DNA of 10,219 bases, from NCBI GenBank assembly GCA_026770595.1, contig MU634781.1, forward strand, positions 1 through 10,219, in the 5' to 3' direction. A model generated the notes under the pieces. That model saw only the letters and a program-made list of their open reading frames with translations. It ran no database searches and was not told where the DNA came from. Position numbers and translations under genes: made by a program. Origin of the DNA: Ochromonadaceae sp. CCMP2298. Taxonomy: Eukaryota > Sar > Synurophyceae > Ochromonadales > Ochromonadaceae. Positions 1 to 8,196 of the stretch are shown one piece after another; within the stretch, counting starts at the first letter, position 1; every line of letters begins with the position of its first letter.

Positions 1-72
1 CCCCACCGAGCAGCCCACCGCAGGCCCCACCGAGCAGCCCTCCGCAATCCCCACCGAGCAGCCTACGCTGGT
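1..72 (+). repeat. 24-bp coding tandem repeat, three copies (PTEQP stalk)
   Basis: Three 24-bp units at 1-24, 25-48 and 49-72 share the first 15 bases (CCCCACCGAGCAGCC) and diverge at the 3' end. They encode the 8-residue units PTEQPTAG, PTEQPSAI and PTEQPTLV. Looser Pro/Thr/Ser units continue to about base 265. The array reaches the left edge, so its full length is unknown. Such stalks are usually extended and O-glycosylated; that role here is inferred. Confidence 0.85.
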
Positions 73-3000
73 ACCGACCGCTGTTCCTACCACAGCGCCC
101 ACGGTTTCGCCGAGTAGGACGCCCTCGACCAGCCCCACCATCTCTCCGACCGCATCCCCCTCTGCCAAGCCCTCCGCAGCGCCCTCAGTGAGACCCACCT
201 TCGCCCCCTCCGTGCAGGGCAGGACAAACCCCCCCACAGCAGCGCCCACCCTGCTGCCCCCTCCCGAGATCCTGTCCCTCACCGCGGCTGTGGACGCTGC
301 CTCCCCCAAGACAGCTGTCAGCGTCAGAGTGGTGCTGGACGGAGAGGGGCTGGTGCACTGCGCGGCCTTCCCCTCTGCCTCCGTCCCCGCCTCTAGCGCC
401 GCCATCGCGCAGCAGAAGTTCTCCCTCGCCTCGCAGGGGTCCGCCACTGTGACGATCACTGGCCTGCAGCCTGCCACCGCCTACAGCATCTACTGCGCCT
501 CGGAGTCCTTCTTCGGCGCGCTGCTGCCCATCTCCAAGGCACTCCTGCACTCGGCAAGGGTAGATACCGACTGCTGCAGGACCGTGTACGCGTCCATGGG
601 CGTGGGCAGTCTATTCACAGGTGCCGCGGCGGTCTCCGCTCTGCGCGTGTACCTCGACGCGCCCCCCGCAGAGGACCTGATTGTGACCCTCAGGGCCACC
701 TCCCCCTCCGGGGAGTGCCAGATCTCCCCCTCTGTGGTGGTCTTCAGAAACACATCCAGGGGCGTGGGGCTGTCTCTCAGTGCCAGCGTGGTGGCGGGGG
801 CTGCGGGCTCGTACCAGGTCAGCGCCTCTGTGAGCGGCCCCTCCGCCCCCACCTACGCCGTGCAGTTCTCCCCATCACAGCTGCAGGTGCTCCAGCTAGC
901 CGCGACACCGCCCACACCCGCGCTGGGGTCTGCGCGGTTCAGTGGAGACGGCTCCTCTCTGGGGGTCAGCTTCGACGCGCCGACGGACAGGGCTGGATAC
1001 ACGTCCTCCTTCCCCTGCACACAGCTGCTGGCCTTCGCGGGTGCCTCGGGCGCCTTCTGCAGGTGGGACAGCGCCTCCTCCCTGTCCGTCTACCCCAGCA
1101 GGACAGGCGAGCTGCTGGCCGTGGGCTCCCAACTGGCCCTGCTTCCAGGCAAGCTCCGGGCGGCCTGCACGACTGCTGCCTGCGCCTCCTGGTCTGCCGC
1201 CGCCTCTGCGAATGTTTCCATCCTCGCCCCCGCCAGCCCTGCCCCCCCCACCGTCAGCCTGGCCATGCCCTCCGACGTGAACCTGTGCTCCCCACTGCTG
1301 ATGGACCTCTCTGCCTCGTCGGGATCAGGGGGCAGGCCCTGGGCAACTCCTGTGTTCTCCGTCGCCTCCTCGGGTGACGCCACCACCCTGCAGGCCTTCC
1401 TGACTTCCAACTTCACCGTCAGCCCCCCCACACTGGTGCCCCAGAGCGCCATCACCCCCGGCACGCACACGGTCACCGTCACTCTGTGCAACTTCCTAGG
1501 CGCCTGCGGGCAAGACAGCGCCGCGGTGACGGTGACAGAGGGGGACAATCTGGTGCCCACGGTCTCCATCCCCGGCCTCAAGCAGCGCACAGCGAGGGCC
1601 TCTGCGCAGCTGCTGCTCACCGCCGACGCCTACACGATCGACTGCGAGGGCAGCCGCTCCAACGCGCAGCTGGAGTACCAGTGGGGGGTGCTGCTGGGCG
1701 GGGTGCTGACCGACATCGCCTCCACCTCGCCAGACGCCTCCCGCTTCCGCCTGCCCGCCTATGCGCTCACTGCGGGCCTGTTCTACGATGTGGTGTTGAC
1801 AGTGAGGCACACCGTGTTCGGTACCTTCACCTCGCAGCAGACTAGCGTGTTCGTGCAGCCCTCTGCGCTGCAGGCGGTGCTGCAGGGGGGCACTGCGCAG
1901 TCCGTGGCGGTGGGCAGCGCCCTCAGACTGGACGCCTCGGCCTCCACGGACCCCGATGTGCTGGGCGTGTCGGGCCTGTCCTACGAGTGGGCCTGCGTGC
2001 AGCTCAGCCCCGCATTCAGCACCCTCTGCCCGCTGGACTTCAACACCACCCCCACCGCCCAGAGCCTGTTTGTAGCTGGTGCCAGGTCCGCAGCCACCAC
2101 CAGCAGGATCACTGTGACGGTGTTCGACGCCACCCGCTCCGCCCAGGCTGCGGTGCTGGTGGGCACGGTGGACTCGGCCGCGCCGCTCGTGGCCATCTCC
2201 AGCACCGCCTCGCTGTCCGTGCTCTCCAGCGCCCGCCTGGTCCTGCAGGCCTCAGTGGCGGCCCCCCAGAGTGGCTGCAGCGCCTCCTGGAGCGTGGACT
2301 CCCCCGCCCTGGACCTGGCCCTCCTGCGTCTCACGCCCGCCCTCACCCTCATCCCCGCCCGCAGCCCCGCCCTGGCCGTGAACCTCGTGCTCGCCCCCTC
2401 TGCGCTGCCTGCGCGCAGCTCCTTCGTGTTCACTCTGAGCTGCGGGGCCAGCACTGCCTCCATCTCAGTGACCACCAACGGCCCCCCCCTGCCCGGCACC
2501 TTCGCCGTTTCCCCCTCCTCCGGCCTGGAGGTGAGCACCCTCTTCCAGCTGTCCGCATCTGTGTGGACCGACCCAGACCTGCCCGTCACCTACCAGTTCG
2601 GGTTCGCAGACCCCTCCTCGGGCAAGGCCATGGTGGTGCAGGGGCGCTCAGAGGGTGCCTCCGCAGCCTCCACCCTGCCCGCAGGTCCCGCCTCTGCCCT
2701 CAACGCCGTGGTCTGCAGCGTGCTGGTCTTCGACGCCCTGCACGCCTCCGCCGGCGCATCCGACCTGGCCATCGTGTCTGCCGCCAGCGCCGCGCAGATA
2801 GACACCTCCATCAGGAAGCAACTGGCCTCAGGCGCGGGCTCCAACGACGCCACCAAGAGCGCCATCTCTGTGGGCAGCGCGGCACTGAACGCGGTGGACT
2901 GCGGCGCCGCCCCCGACTGCGCCTCTCTGCAGCGGAGCAGCTGCGCCAGCGTGGAGAACACTTGTGGGGAGTGCCTGGGGGGGTACATGGGCGAGCTGGG

Positions 3001-6000
3001 GCCTGGGAACGTGCGCTGCGTCACCTCGGCCACGCCCAATGCCACCCACGCCCCGACGTGTGCGTCTGACGGGGACTGCAGCGGCTGGGATGTGTGCGGC
3101 CCCACGCTCGTGTGCACTGCGCCCAACAAGACGTGCACACACTGCTCCGAGCACGGCTCCTGCTCCTGGGTCAACGTGAACACCAACATCGAGGTGACTC
3201 AGTGCCTCGCCTCCGACCCCTCCTGCGCCTCCCTCTGCTCCTGCGCGGAGGGATTCACCGGCGCGGGCTGCGAGCTGACCTCCGCCTTCGTCCAGCAGAG
3301 GCAGGGCCTGCGCACAGAGCTGATCGCCGCGCTGGCCACGGTGGTCTTGTCGGACGATATCGCTGCCGAGAACGTGCAAGCCATCTCCGCCACCCTCTCG
3401 TCGCTCACGCAGAGCCCCTTCGAGCTGTCTGCGCAGTCTGTGGACCTGGTGCTCGCCATCTCCTCTAAGGTGCTGGCCAACGCAGCCTCCCTGGGGCCCC
3501 TGGGCGGCTTCTCTTACGACTCCACCACCGGCATCCTCAATGCGCTGGACGCTTGCTCGCAGGCAGCCAAGGGCATGGAGGACGACCCTGCACGCTCCGC
3601 TGCCATCCTGCTGAACATCGCTGCCTTCTCCGACCTGATCCGAGACACGCTGGTGGTGGGGCAGGAGGGCGTGTCCTTCATCCAGGGCTCCTTCCGCATG
3701 GTCACACAGAGGTGGGTCGTTGGAGCAGCAGGGGGAGGCACGATCACCTCTCCCTCCTCCCCCTACGAGAGCGCCTCCCAGGCCGCCGCCTCCTCCGTGT
3801 CAGTGGACGCCTCGTCGGACCAGTTCAGCCTCTCGATGGTGGTCACTGCCGCCTCCGCCTACGGGGCCCTGGGGGGACAGTTCAACGCCAACCCCGTGCA
3901 GGTGCGCGTGTCCCGCAGCTCCAGCAGCCCCACCACCCTGTCCTTCGTGCTGGCGCACAACAGCCCGCAGCAGTACGACAACACCTCCCAGGCGTTCACC
4001 ACCCCCTGCAGAGCCGACCGCTCAGTCCACACCTTCACCTGCGCCGACTCGGGGGAGGTGTTGGCCCACAACTGCTCCGGTCTGTCTGGCAACCTCACCT
4101 CCCACTGCCCCGTGCTGGCCCCCTCCTGCAGCGCCTTCAACGCCTCTGCGGGCACAGTGGACGCCAGCAACTGCACCGTGCTCTCCTTCGACGCCATGTC
4201 CACCACCTGCCAGTGCACCCTGCCCGGCCTCGCTCAGACACAGACACAGACGGAGGGCCGCCGCCTCTCAGAGGATGTTTTGGCCACCTCTGGTCTGCTG
4301 GACGTGGTCTCCATCAGCACCTACATCGGGTCTGAGTTCCTGTCCACCTTCAACGCCTACGACGACATAGACTCGCTGCAGGACCTCAAGCGCGTCCTGA
4401 TCGTCGTCATCATGTTCGCCACCCTGTGGGCGGGCGGCCTGCTGCTGCTCTGCGGCTGCAGCTGGAGGCGCCGCGTGGCAGTCAAGTGGAACGCCAAGAG
4501 CGACGCACAGCTGGACCGGAAAAAGCGCTCAGCGGAGATCTCCCGCTCCACGGCCGCAGTGCACACGTACCTCTCTGAATACGTGACGGAGGTGTTTCCC
4601 TCGGTGTTCAGCAGCAAGCCCTTCTTCAGCAGACTCTACGGGGAGGTCAAGAGGCACCACCGGTACATGCAGGTGCTCACTGCGCCAGACGGGCCTGCGG
4701 GGGATAGGCAGCGCATCTTGACGGGCGCGCAGCTGCTCACCGTGCAGACGATGCTGATGTTCCTCCTAGGTATGTCCCTATAATAATGTTTATTCACCCT
4801 TGTACAGTGCATATCGACCCTCTTCAGCCTCTAATTACACACACACATCTTATAATGCATATTAACCCTATGAATCCTCCTATTTTAATCCTATCTCAAT
4901 CCTACCGGTGTGATGTCCCCATCAGCCCTGCTGTACGACGTGCAGGGGCCCTCCGACGACGGCTCCTGCTACCCCCTCGTGACCCCCGACACCTGTCTGT
5001 CGCGCACCTCCCCCTTCGACTCATCCCAGTCCTACTGTGCCTGGACCGCCCTCGACAGTGTCTGCAGCTACCAAGACCCGCAGTTCTCCTTCAAGGTGGT
5101 GGTCTACATCGCAGTCCTGGTGGCGCTCATGGTATCTATGCTCTCCTACCCCATAGACGTGGCCTTCGACCTGCTGACTGCGCCCGAGGCAGACGAGGCC
5201 CGGGCGGCCAGCCAGGAGAGCGCGCTGCTCAGGGTGGGTCGGCGCATGTCCAACGCAGCCGCCTCCTTCGTATCCACTGCGGCGGCCGCGGTGCGCCAGC
5301 GCGCCTCGATGATCGCCGGCTCGGCTGCGCGCCACATCCCCTCTGAGACGGAGAACGCCCACGCCCTGGCAGTCGCCTCCATGACTGTGCTGGCGGGCGC
5401 GTCAGTGAAGCAGATGCAGCAGAGACAGCTCGCTCGTATGCGCGCCTTCCACGAGGCAGGGGGGCGCTACGCCTCCAAGCACACTCACGACGATATGGAC
5501 AGCTCCGACTCAAGTGACTCAAACGACTCTGACTCTAATGACTCCGACGGCTCTGAGTCCGACGCATCGCACAACAACGTGAGCACACAGATCCGGGGTG
5601 CAGAGACCTCCGAGCGGACCTCCTCTGGGCGAGTCATTCCCTCTCGCGTCTCGGTGGTGCTGGACCCACGCATGGCGCAGCTGTCGCAGGAGGTGCAGTG
5701 CCAGAGGCGCATGCTGCGGGCCGAGGAGAAAGACGGCTTCGACAGGCAGTGGGGGCTGGACCCGGTGGGGGACTTCTGCTCAGGGGACAGGGCCTTGCCC
5801 TGCTTCAGGGGAGAGCCCGGGGCGGTCGACATCATCGCCGCGGAATTGCGCTTCGTGGCGAGGGAGACTGCACTGAAGGTGCAGAAGCTGGGCATCGCCA
5901 CAGACCAGCACACAGGCCTGGAGATCCTGCACCTGTTCATCCAGGACCTGCTGGGCCGCTCCACCCCCGCCGCCCTGATATTCGAAACAAAGTCGGCGGA

Positions 6001-7410
6001 GGACTTCAAGCACACCAGGGTGGTGACAAAGTTCTCGAAATTCTTGGCGATGCTGGCGCTGGTGCTGCTCAACGCCTTCTTCGCCTCATACGCGGTGGTT
6101 ACGGGCTTCCGCAAGGGCGTCTCTTGGCAGCGCATGTACCTGTTCGCATGCGTGGTGCAGATCGCCGCTGAGGTGAGACTTGTACTGACTGCTTTGTGTG
6201 TTTTAATGTGTTGTGTATAGTGGCTGTGTACCCTATGGTGTTCACCTACATACCTACATACTGTATATAACCCCCCCCTTTCCCACAGGTGTTTGTGTTC
6301 GAGACGATGGAGTGCGGCTGGATAAACTGCGTGATCCCCTCCATGGTGTCGTCGGAGGTCAGGGAGGTGGGCACACACATCGCCGGGGTGGTGCAGACGC
6401 TCTGCAGCGGCGCCGCGCAGGAGTCTCGCTTCTTCCTGCACGCCCCTGACTACCTCTTCGTCAGCACGGGCGTGGCGAAGTCCTTCCCCGGTCTGATGGA
6501 GAGCATTTTGGTGCAGGCCTACTCCTCGCACCTGCCCGGAGAGCTGTCGCAGAAGTGGCAGGTGGGCGCGCTGGCCAGGCAGAGGAGGCGCCTATTGATG
6601 AGGAACACCACCCTGCTGGCCGGTCTGCTGTCCACCCTGCAGTACCTGGGCACGGCGCCCTTCATCCTGCACCGCATGTTCATCCGGTTCCTGCAGCCCT
6701 TCGTGTTCTCCGCACTGGTGCTGTGCTACCTGCTCCTGACCGCCAGCCCCATTCTGCTGGGCGGATTCTGCGCGCTGCTGGCACTGCTGGGTGGCTACGC
6801 GGCCTACCGCTGCTGGGCCAGCAGACAGGCGCGCCTGCGCAAGGAGCATGTGTCCCCCCTGGACGCGCAGTACCAGTACAGCCAGTACGAGGCAGAGGCG
6901 CCGCTGTCCGAGGCAGGCCTGGGCTCGCTGCACCTACCTGTGGTTCAGATGGGTGCCAGTTCTAGGGACAGAGCAGGTGCCAGAGCAGGGGACAGAGCTG
7001 GGGACAGAGCAGGGGAGGAAAAGGGGGAGGAGGGGGGCGAGGTGGACGGGCAGGATGGGATGGGTCGTGACGGCAGATCCGACTACTCCGCTGCCTCCGC
7101 GCCCTCCGCCTCTGCTCCCTGTGCCCTCTCTGCCTCTCGGGGCACCAAGAGCGGCCTCAGCGCGGACGACGAGGGCAGCTCCCAGTCATCCCAGTCATCT
7201 CAGTCCTCCTCCTCTGCTGCCTCAGAGCAGGTCATCACCCGCCTGCCCACGGCCCCCAGGGCCGCCGCCTTATCCCCCTTATCCCCCTCGACAGAGGCCT
7301 CCTCTCGGCGCAAGCCCTCCTCTCGGCCCTCCTCCGCCTCCTCGCTGAACCTGCGGGTGATCGGCGACTCGGTGTCGGATTCGTCTTCGAACACGGAGGA
7401 CGAGGAATAG
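1..7410 (+). CDS. Giant REJ/EGF-like multi-pass membrane protein, 5'-partial, three exons
   Basis: Joined exons 2-4769, 4926-6172 and 6289-7410 give 2378 residues ending in TAG; the frame is open to the left edge, so the N-terminus and any signal peptide are missing. Visible order: Pro/Thr-rich stalk (1-88); FN3-like beta-sandwich with ITGLQPATAYSIYC (152-165); further beta-rich repeats; REJ-like region (about 415-900) with GGRPW (443-447), LEYQW and LSYEW; Cys-rich module (967-1006); EGF-like module (1045-1090) ending CSCAEGFTGAGCE; helical stretch; GPS-like Cys cluster (1336-1405); hydrophobic segments near 1465-1488, 1578-1594, 1647-1671, 1962-1981, 1993-2010, 2143-2163 and 2164-2185. A four-Cys loop (about 1604-1640) lies between segments two and three. 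Cytosolic parts include an acidic Asp/Ser run and a Ser-rich tail. This resembles polycystin-1/REJ surface proteins, but no PLAT domain or ion-pore motif is seen. A role in cell-surface adhesion or sensing is inferred. The exon model is strong; the function is uncertain. Confidence 0.85.
4003..4237 (+). other. GPS-like cysteine cluster next to first membrane span (within giant protein)
   Basis: Residues 1336-1405 of the giant protein hold eight cysteines and several N-glycosylation sequons (NCS, NLT, NAS, NCT), and end in a C-Q-C pair (1403-1405) about 60 residues before the first strong membrane span. Position, Cys spacing and the final CxC match a GPS motif of a GAIN domain. However, the residues after CxC are TLPG rather than the His-Leu-Thr/Ser that autocleavage needs, and no conserved Trp is seen between the cysteines. 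It is therefore likely a degenerate, uncleaved GPS. Confidence 0.55.
4770..4925 (+). other. Intron 1 of giant membrane-protein gene (156 nt)
   Basis: The donor is AG|GTATGT and the acceptor is CCCCATCAG|CC. The sequence between is AT-rich with pyrimidine runs, in contrast to the GC-rich exons. The join is phase 1 (G + CC = Ala) and fuses the hydrophobic run LLTVQTMLMFLL to ALLYDVQ, completing the second membrane segment. The length is divisible by three, but an in-frame TAA at 4781 stops translation if the intron is retained. The downstream AG at 4944-4945 would break the frame. Confidence 0.88.
5489..5563 (+). repeat. Asp/Ser-rich acidic run in cytosolic loop (within giant protein)
   Basis: Residues 1778-1802 of the giant protein are an imperfect repeat of D-S-x, such as SDSSDSNDSDSNDSDGSESD. 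It lies in the long hydrophilic stretch between the third and fourth membrane segments. The Ser-x-x-Asp/Glu spacing fits casein-kinase-2-type sites; phosphorylation is inferred only. Confidence 0.8.
6173..6288 (+). other. Intron 2 of giant membrane-protein gene (116 nt)
   Basis: The donor is GAG|GTGAGA and the acceptor is CCCCCCCCTTTCCCACAG|GTG, with a strong pyrimidine tract. The join is phase 0 and fuses QIAAE to VFVFETME inside a hydrophobic segment. If retained, a stop occurs at 6218-6220. The AT-rich body and canonical ends make this the clearest intron in the window. Confidence 0.92.
6965..7012 (+). repeat. 12-bp coding tandem repeat (RAGD/RAGA), four copies
   Basis: Units at 6965-6976, 6977-6988, 6989-7000 and 7001-7012 follow GGGACAGAGCAG with a few substitutions. 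They encode a repeated Arg-Ala-Gly-Asp/Ala tetrapeptide just after the last membrane segment, at the start of the cytosolic tail of the giant protein. The run continues into a Gly/Glu-rich stretch. This is low-complexity coding sequence, probably prone to length change. Confidence 0.85.
7180..7206 (+). repeat. 9-bp coding tandem repeat (SQS), three copies
   Basis: TCCCAGTCA occurs twice exactly (7180-7188, 7189-7197), followed by TCTCAGTCC (7198-7206). It gives SSQSSQSSQSS in the Ser-rich tail of the giant membrane protein. This is local slippage in a disordered tail. Confidence 0.8.
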
Positions 7411-7711
7411 AAGTTACACCTCGCCTCACACCAGCGCAACCCGACGCCAGCACACAAAACAGCAACACCAAACAACACCCCGCATCTTCGAAACATGCGA
7501 ACAGAGAAAAAAGACAGAAAACGGGCGTGAATCAAACAGCTAACAGCATCGGAGAGGTCCATTCGTCCCACTGACTGATGAACGGTAATTAGTCGTCGAA
7601 TGCCTCTGAGTGCCAGCGGACGACTGTAGATAGCTGGAGACAACAGCACCTCTTATACCACATATACAACAGCACCCATACCCATATAATGATTCGTAGG
7701 AGCCTGTCAGA

Positions 7712-7780
7712 CAGCAACAAACAGCAGACAGCAGCAGCAGACAGCAGCAACAAACAGCAGCAGACAGCAGCAGCAGACAG
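7712..7780 (+). repeat. CAG/CAA-rich tandem duplication, 33 + 36 bp
   Basis: Copy one (7712-7744, 33 bp) and copy two (7745-7780, 36 bp) are the same CAGCAACAAACAGCAG-initiated unit; copy two has one extra CAG. The array sits in the inferred 3'UTR of the giant membrane-protein gene. Open frames across it on the minus strand are only Cys/Leu/Ala translations of the repeat. Confidence 0.9.
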
Positions 7781-7863
7781 GACAAAGACAAACAGCCCAA
7801 AATCTCCATAAGAGACCTTTCCAGGAAGCAGCATCACACAGCAGATGGCAGCAGAGCGCTAAT

Positions 7864-7869
7864 AATAAA
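7864..7869 (+). promoter_or_regulatory. Candidate polyadenylation signal AATAAA
   Basis: A perfect AATAAA lies within TAATAATAAATC about 455 bases after the stop of the giant membrane-protein gene, in locally AT-rich sequence. It implies a 3'UTR of roughly 470-490 nt. Use of this hexamer differs between algal lineages, so the call is tentative. Confidence 0.45.
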
Positions 7870-7955
7870 TCAAACACGCCAACGCCTCCCTTTCACTGCT
7901 GAAGTTGTCAATTTATGACTTCTGTCCGATTATGTATTTACACTATTGTGTCGTC

Positions 7956-7982
7956 CCGATCTAGCCCATCTAACCGATCTAG
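7956..7982. repeat. 9-bp tandem repeat, three copies
   Basis: CCGATCTAG (7956-7964), CCCATCTAA (7965-7973) and CCGATCTAG (7974-7982) are head to tail. The outer copies are identical and the middle one differs at two positions. The array is noncoding and lies downstream of the AATAAA. Confidence 0.75.
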
Positions 7983-8107
7983 CAGGCACTCAGTCTAACA
8001 GGAAACTGCTTCTAGACAGGCTGGGTGCGGGGCAGTCTCCTCCAGGCTAGAGAGGCAAGAGAGAACCCTCAAGGGAGCGGGTGTCGCTGTCGAGTGTCGA
8101 CGTATCG

Positions 8108-8163
8108 GATGTGTCGATGTGTCTGTGCGTCGATGTGTCGATGTGTCTGTGTGTCTGTGTGTC
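8108..8163. repeat. 8-bp tandem array, seven units, with 24-bp higher-order period
   Basis: Seven contiguous octamers alternate between GATGTGTC and TGTGYGTC. The order A-A-B, A-A-B, B makes two 24-bp blocks (8108-8131, 8132-8155) differing at one base. Degenerate copies extend on both sides (about 8081-8181). The array begins some 30 bases beyond the stop of the minus-strand hydroxylase gene, so its transcript would carry GACACATC/GACACACA repeats in the 3'UTR. Confidence 0.88.
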
Positions 8164-8196
8164 GATTTCGATGTGTGTGTCGCCTAGCAGCCCTGC

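Larger units (their letters stand above)
7411..8196. other. Convergent intergenic region / 3'UTRs
   Basis: This 786-bp stretch lies between the stop of the plus-strand membrane-protein gene and the stop of the minus-strand hydroxylase gene. No convincing coding sequence is seen on either strand. It holds a 7-bp inverted repeat (AGTCGTC 7591-7597 / GACGACT 7619-7625), an AATAAA, and three short tandem arrays listed separately. Base composition is lower in GC than in the exons. The minus-strand gene has no perfect AATAAA here; only weak variants occur near 7910-7945. Confidence 0.7.

Noticed and set aside
188-190. GTG as a start codon of the giant membrane protein
   Set aside because: The same frame is open to base 2 and continues the Pro/Thr repeat, so GTG is an internal Val codon; the real start lies left of the window.
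1987-3069. Long plus-strand open frame in a second frame within exon 1
   Set aside because: The Arg/Pro/His-rich translation with no domain is typical of an out-of-frame reading of GC-rich coding DNA; the true frame shows REJ-like and Cys-rich modules.
5485-6531. Long minus-strand open frame (348 codons) opposite exons 2 and 3
   Set aside because: It crosses a well-supported plus-strand intron, its translation is low complexity and His/Arg/Ser-rich, and it is explained by GC-rich third positions of the plus-strand gene.
7540-7837. Two overlapping minus-strand frames rich in Cys and Leu
   Set aside because: They are translations of the CAG/CAA tandem repeat; no start context, domain or conserved feature.
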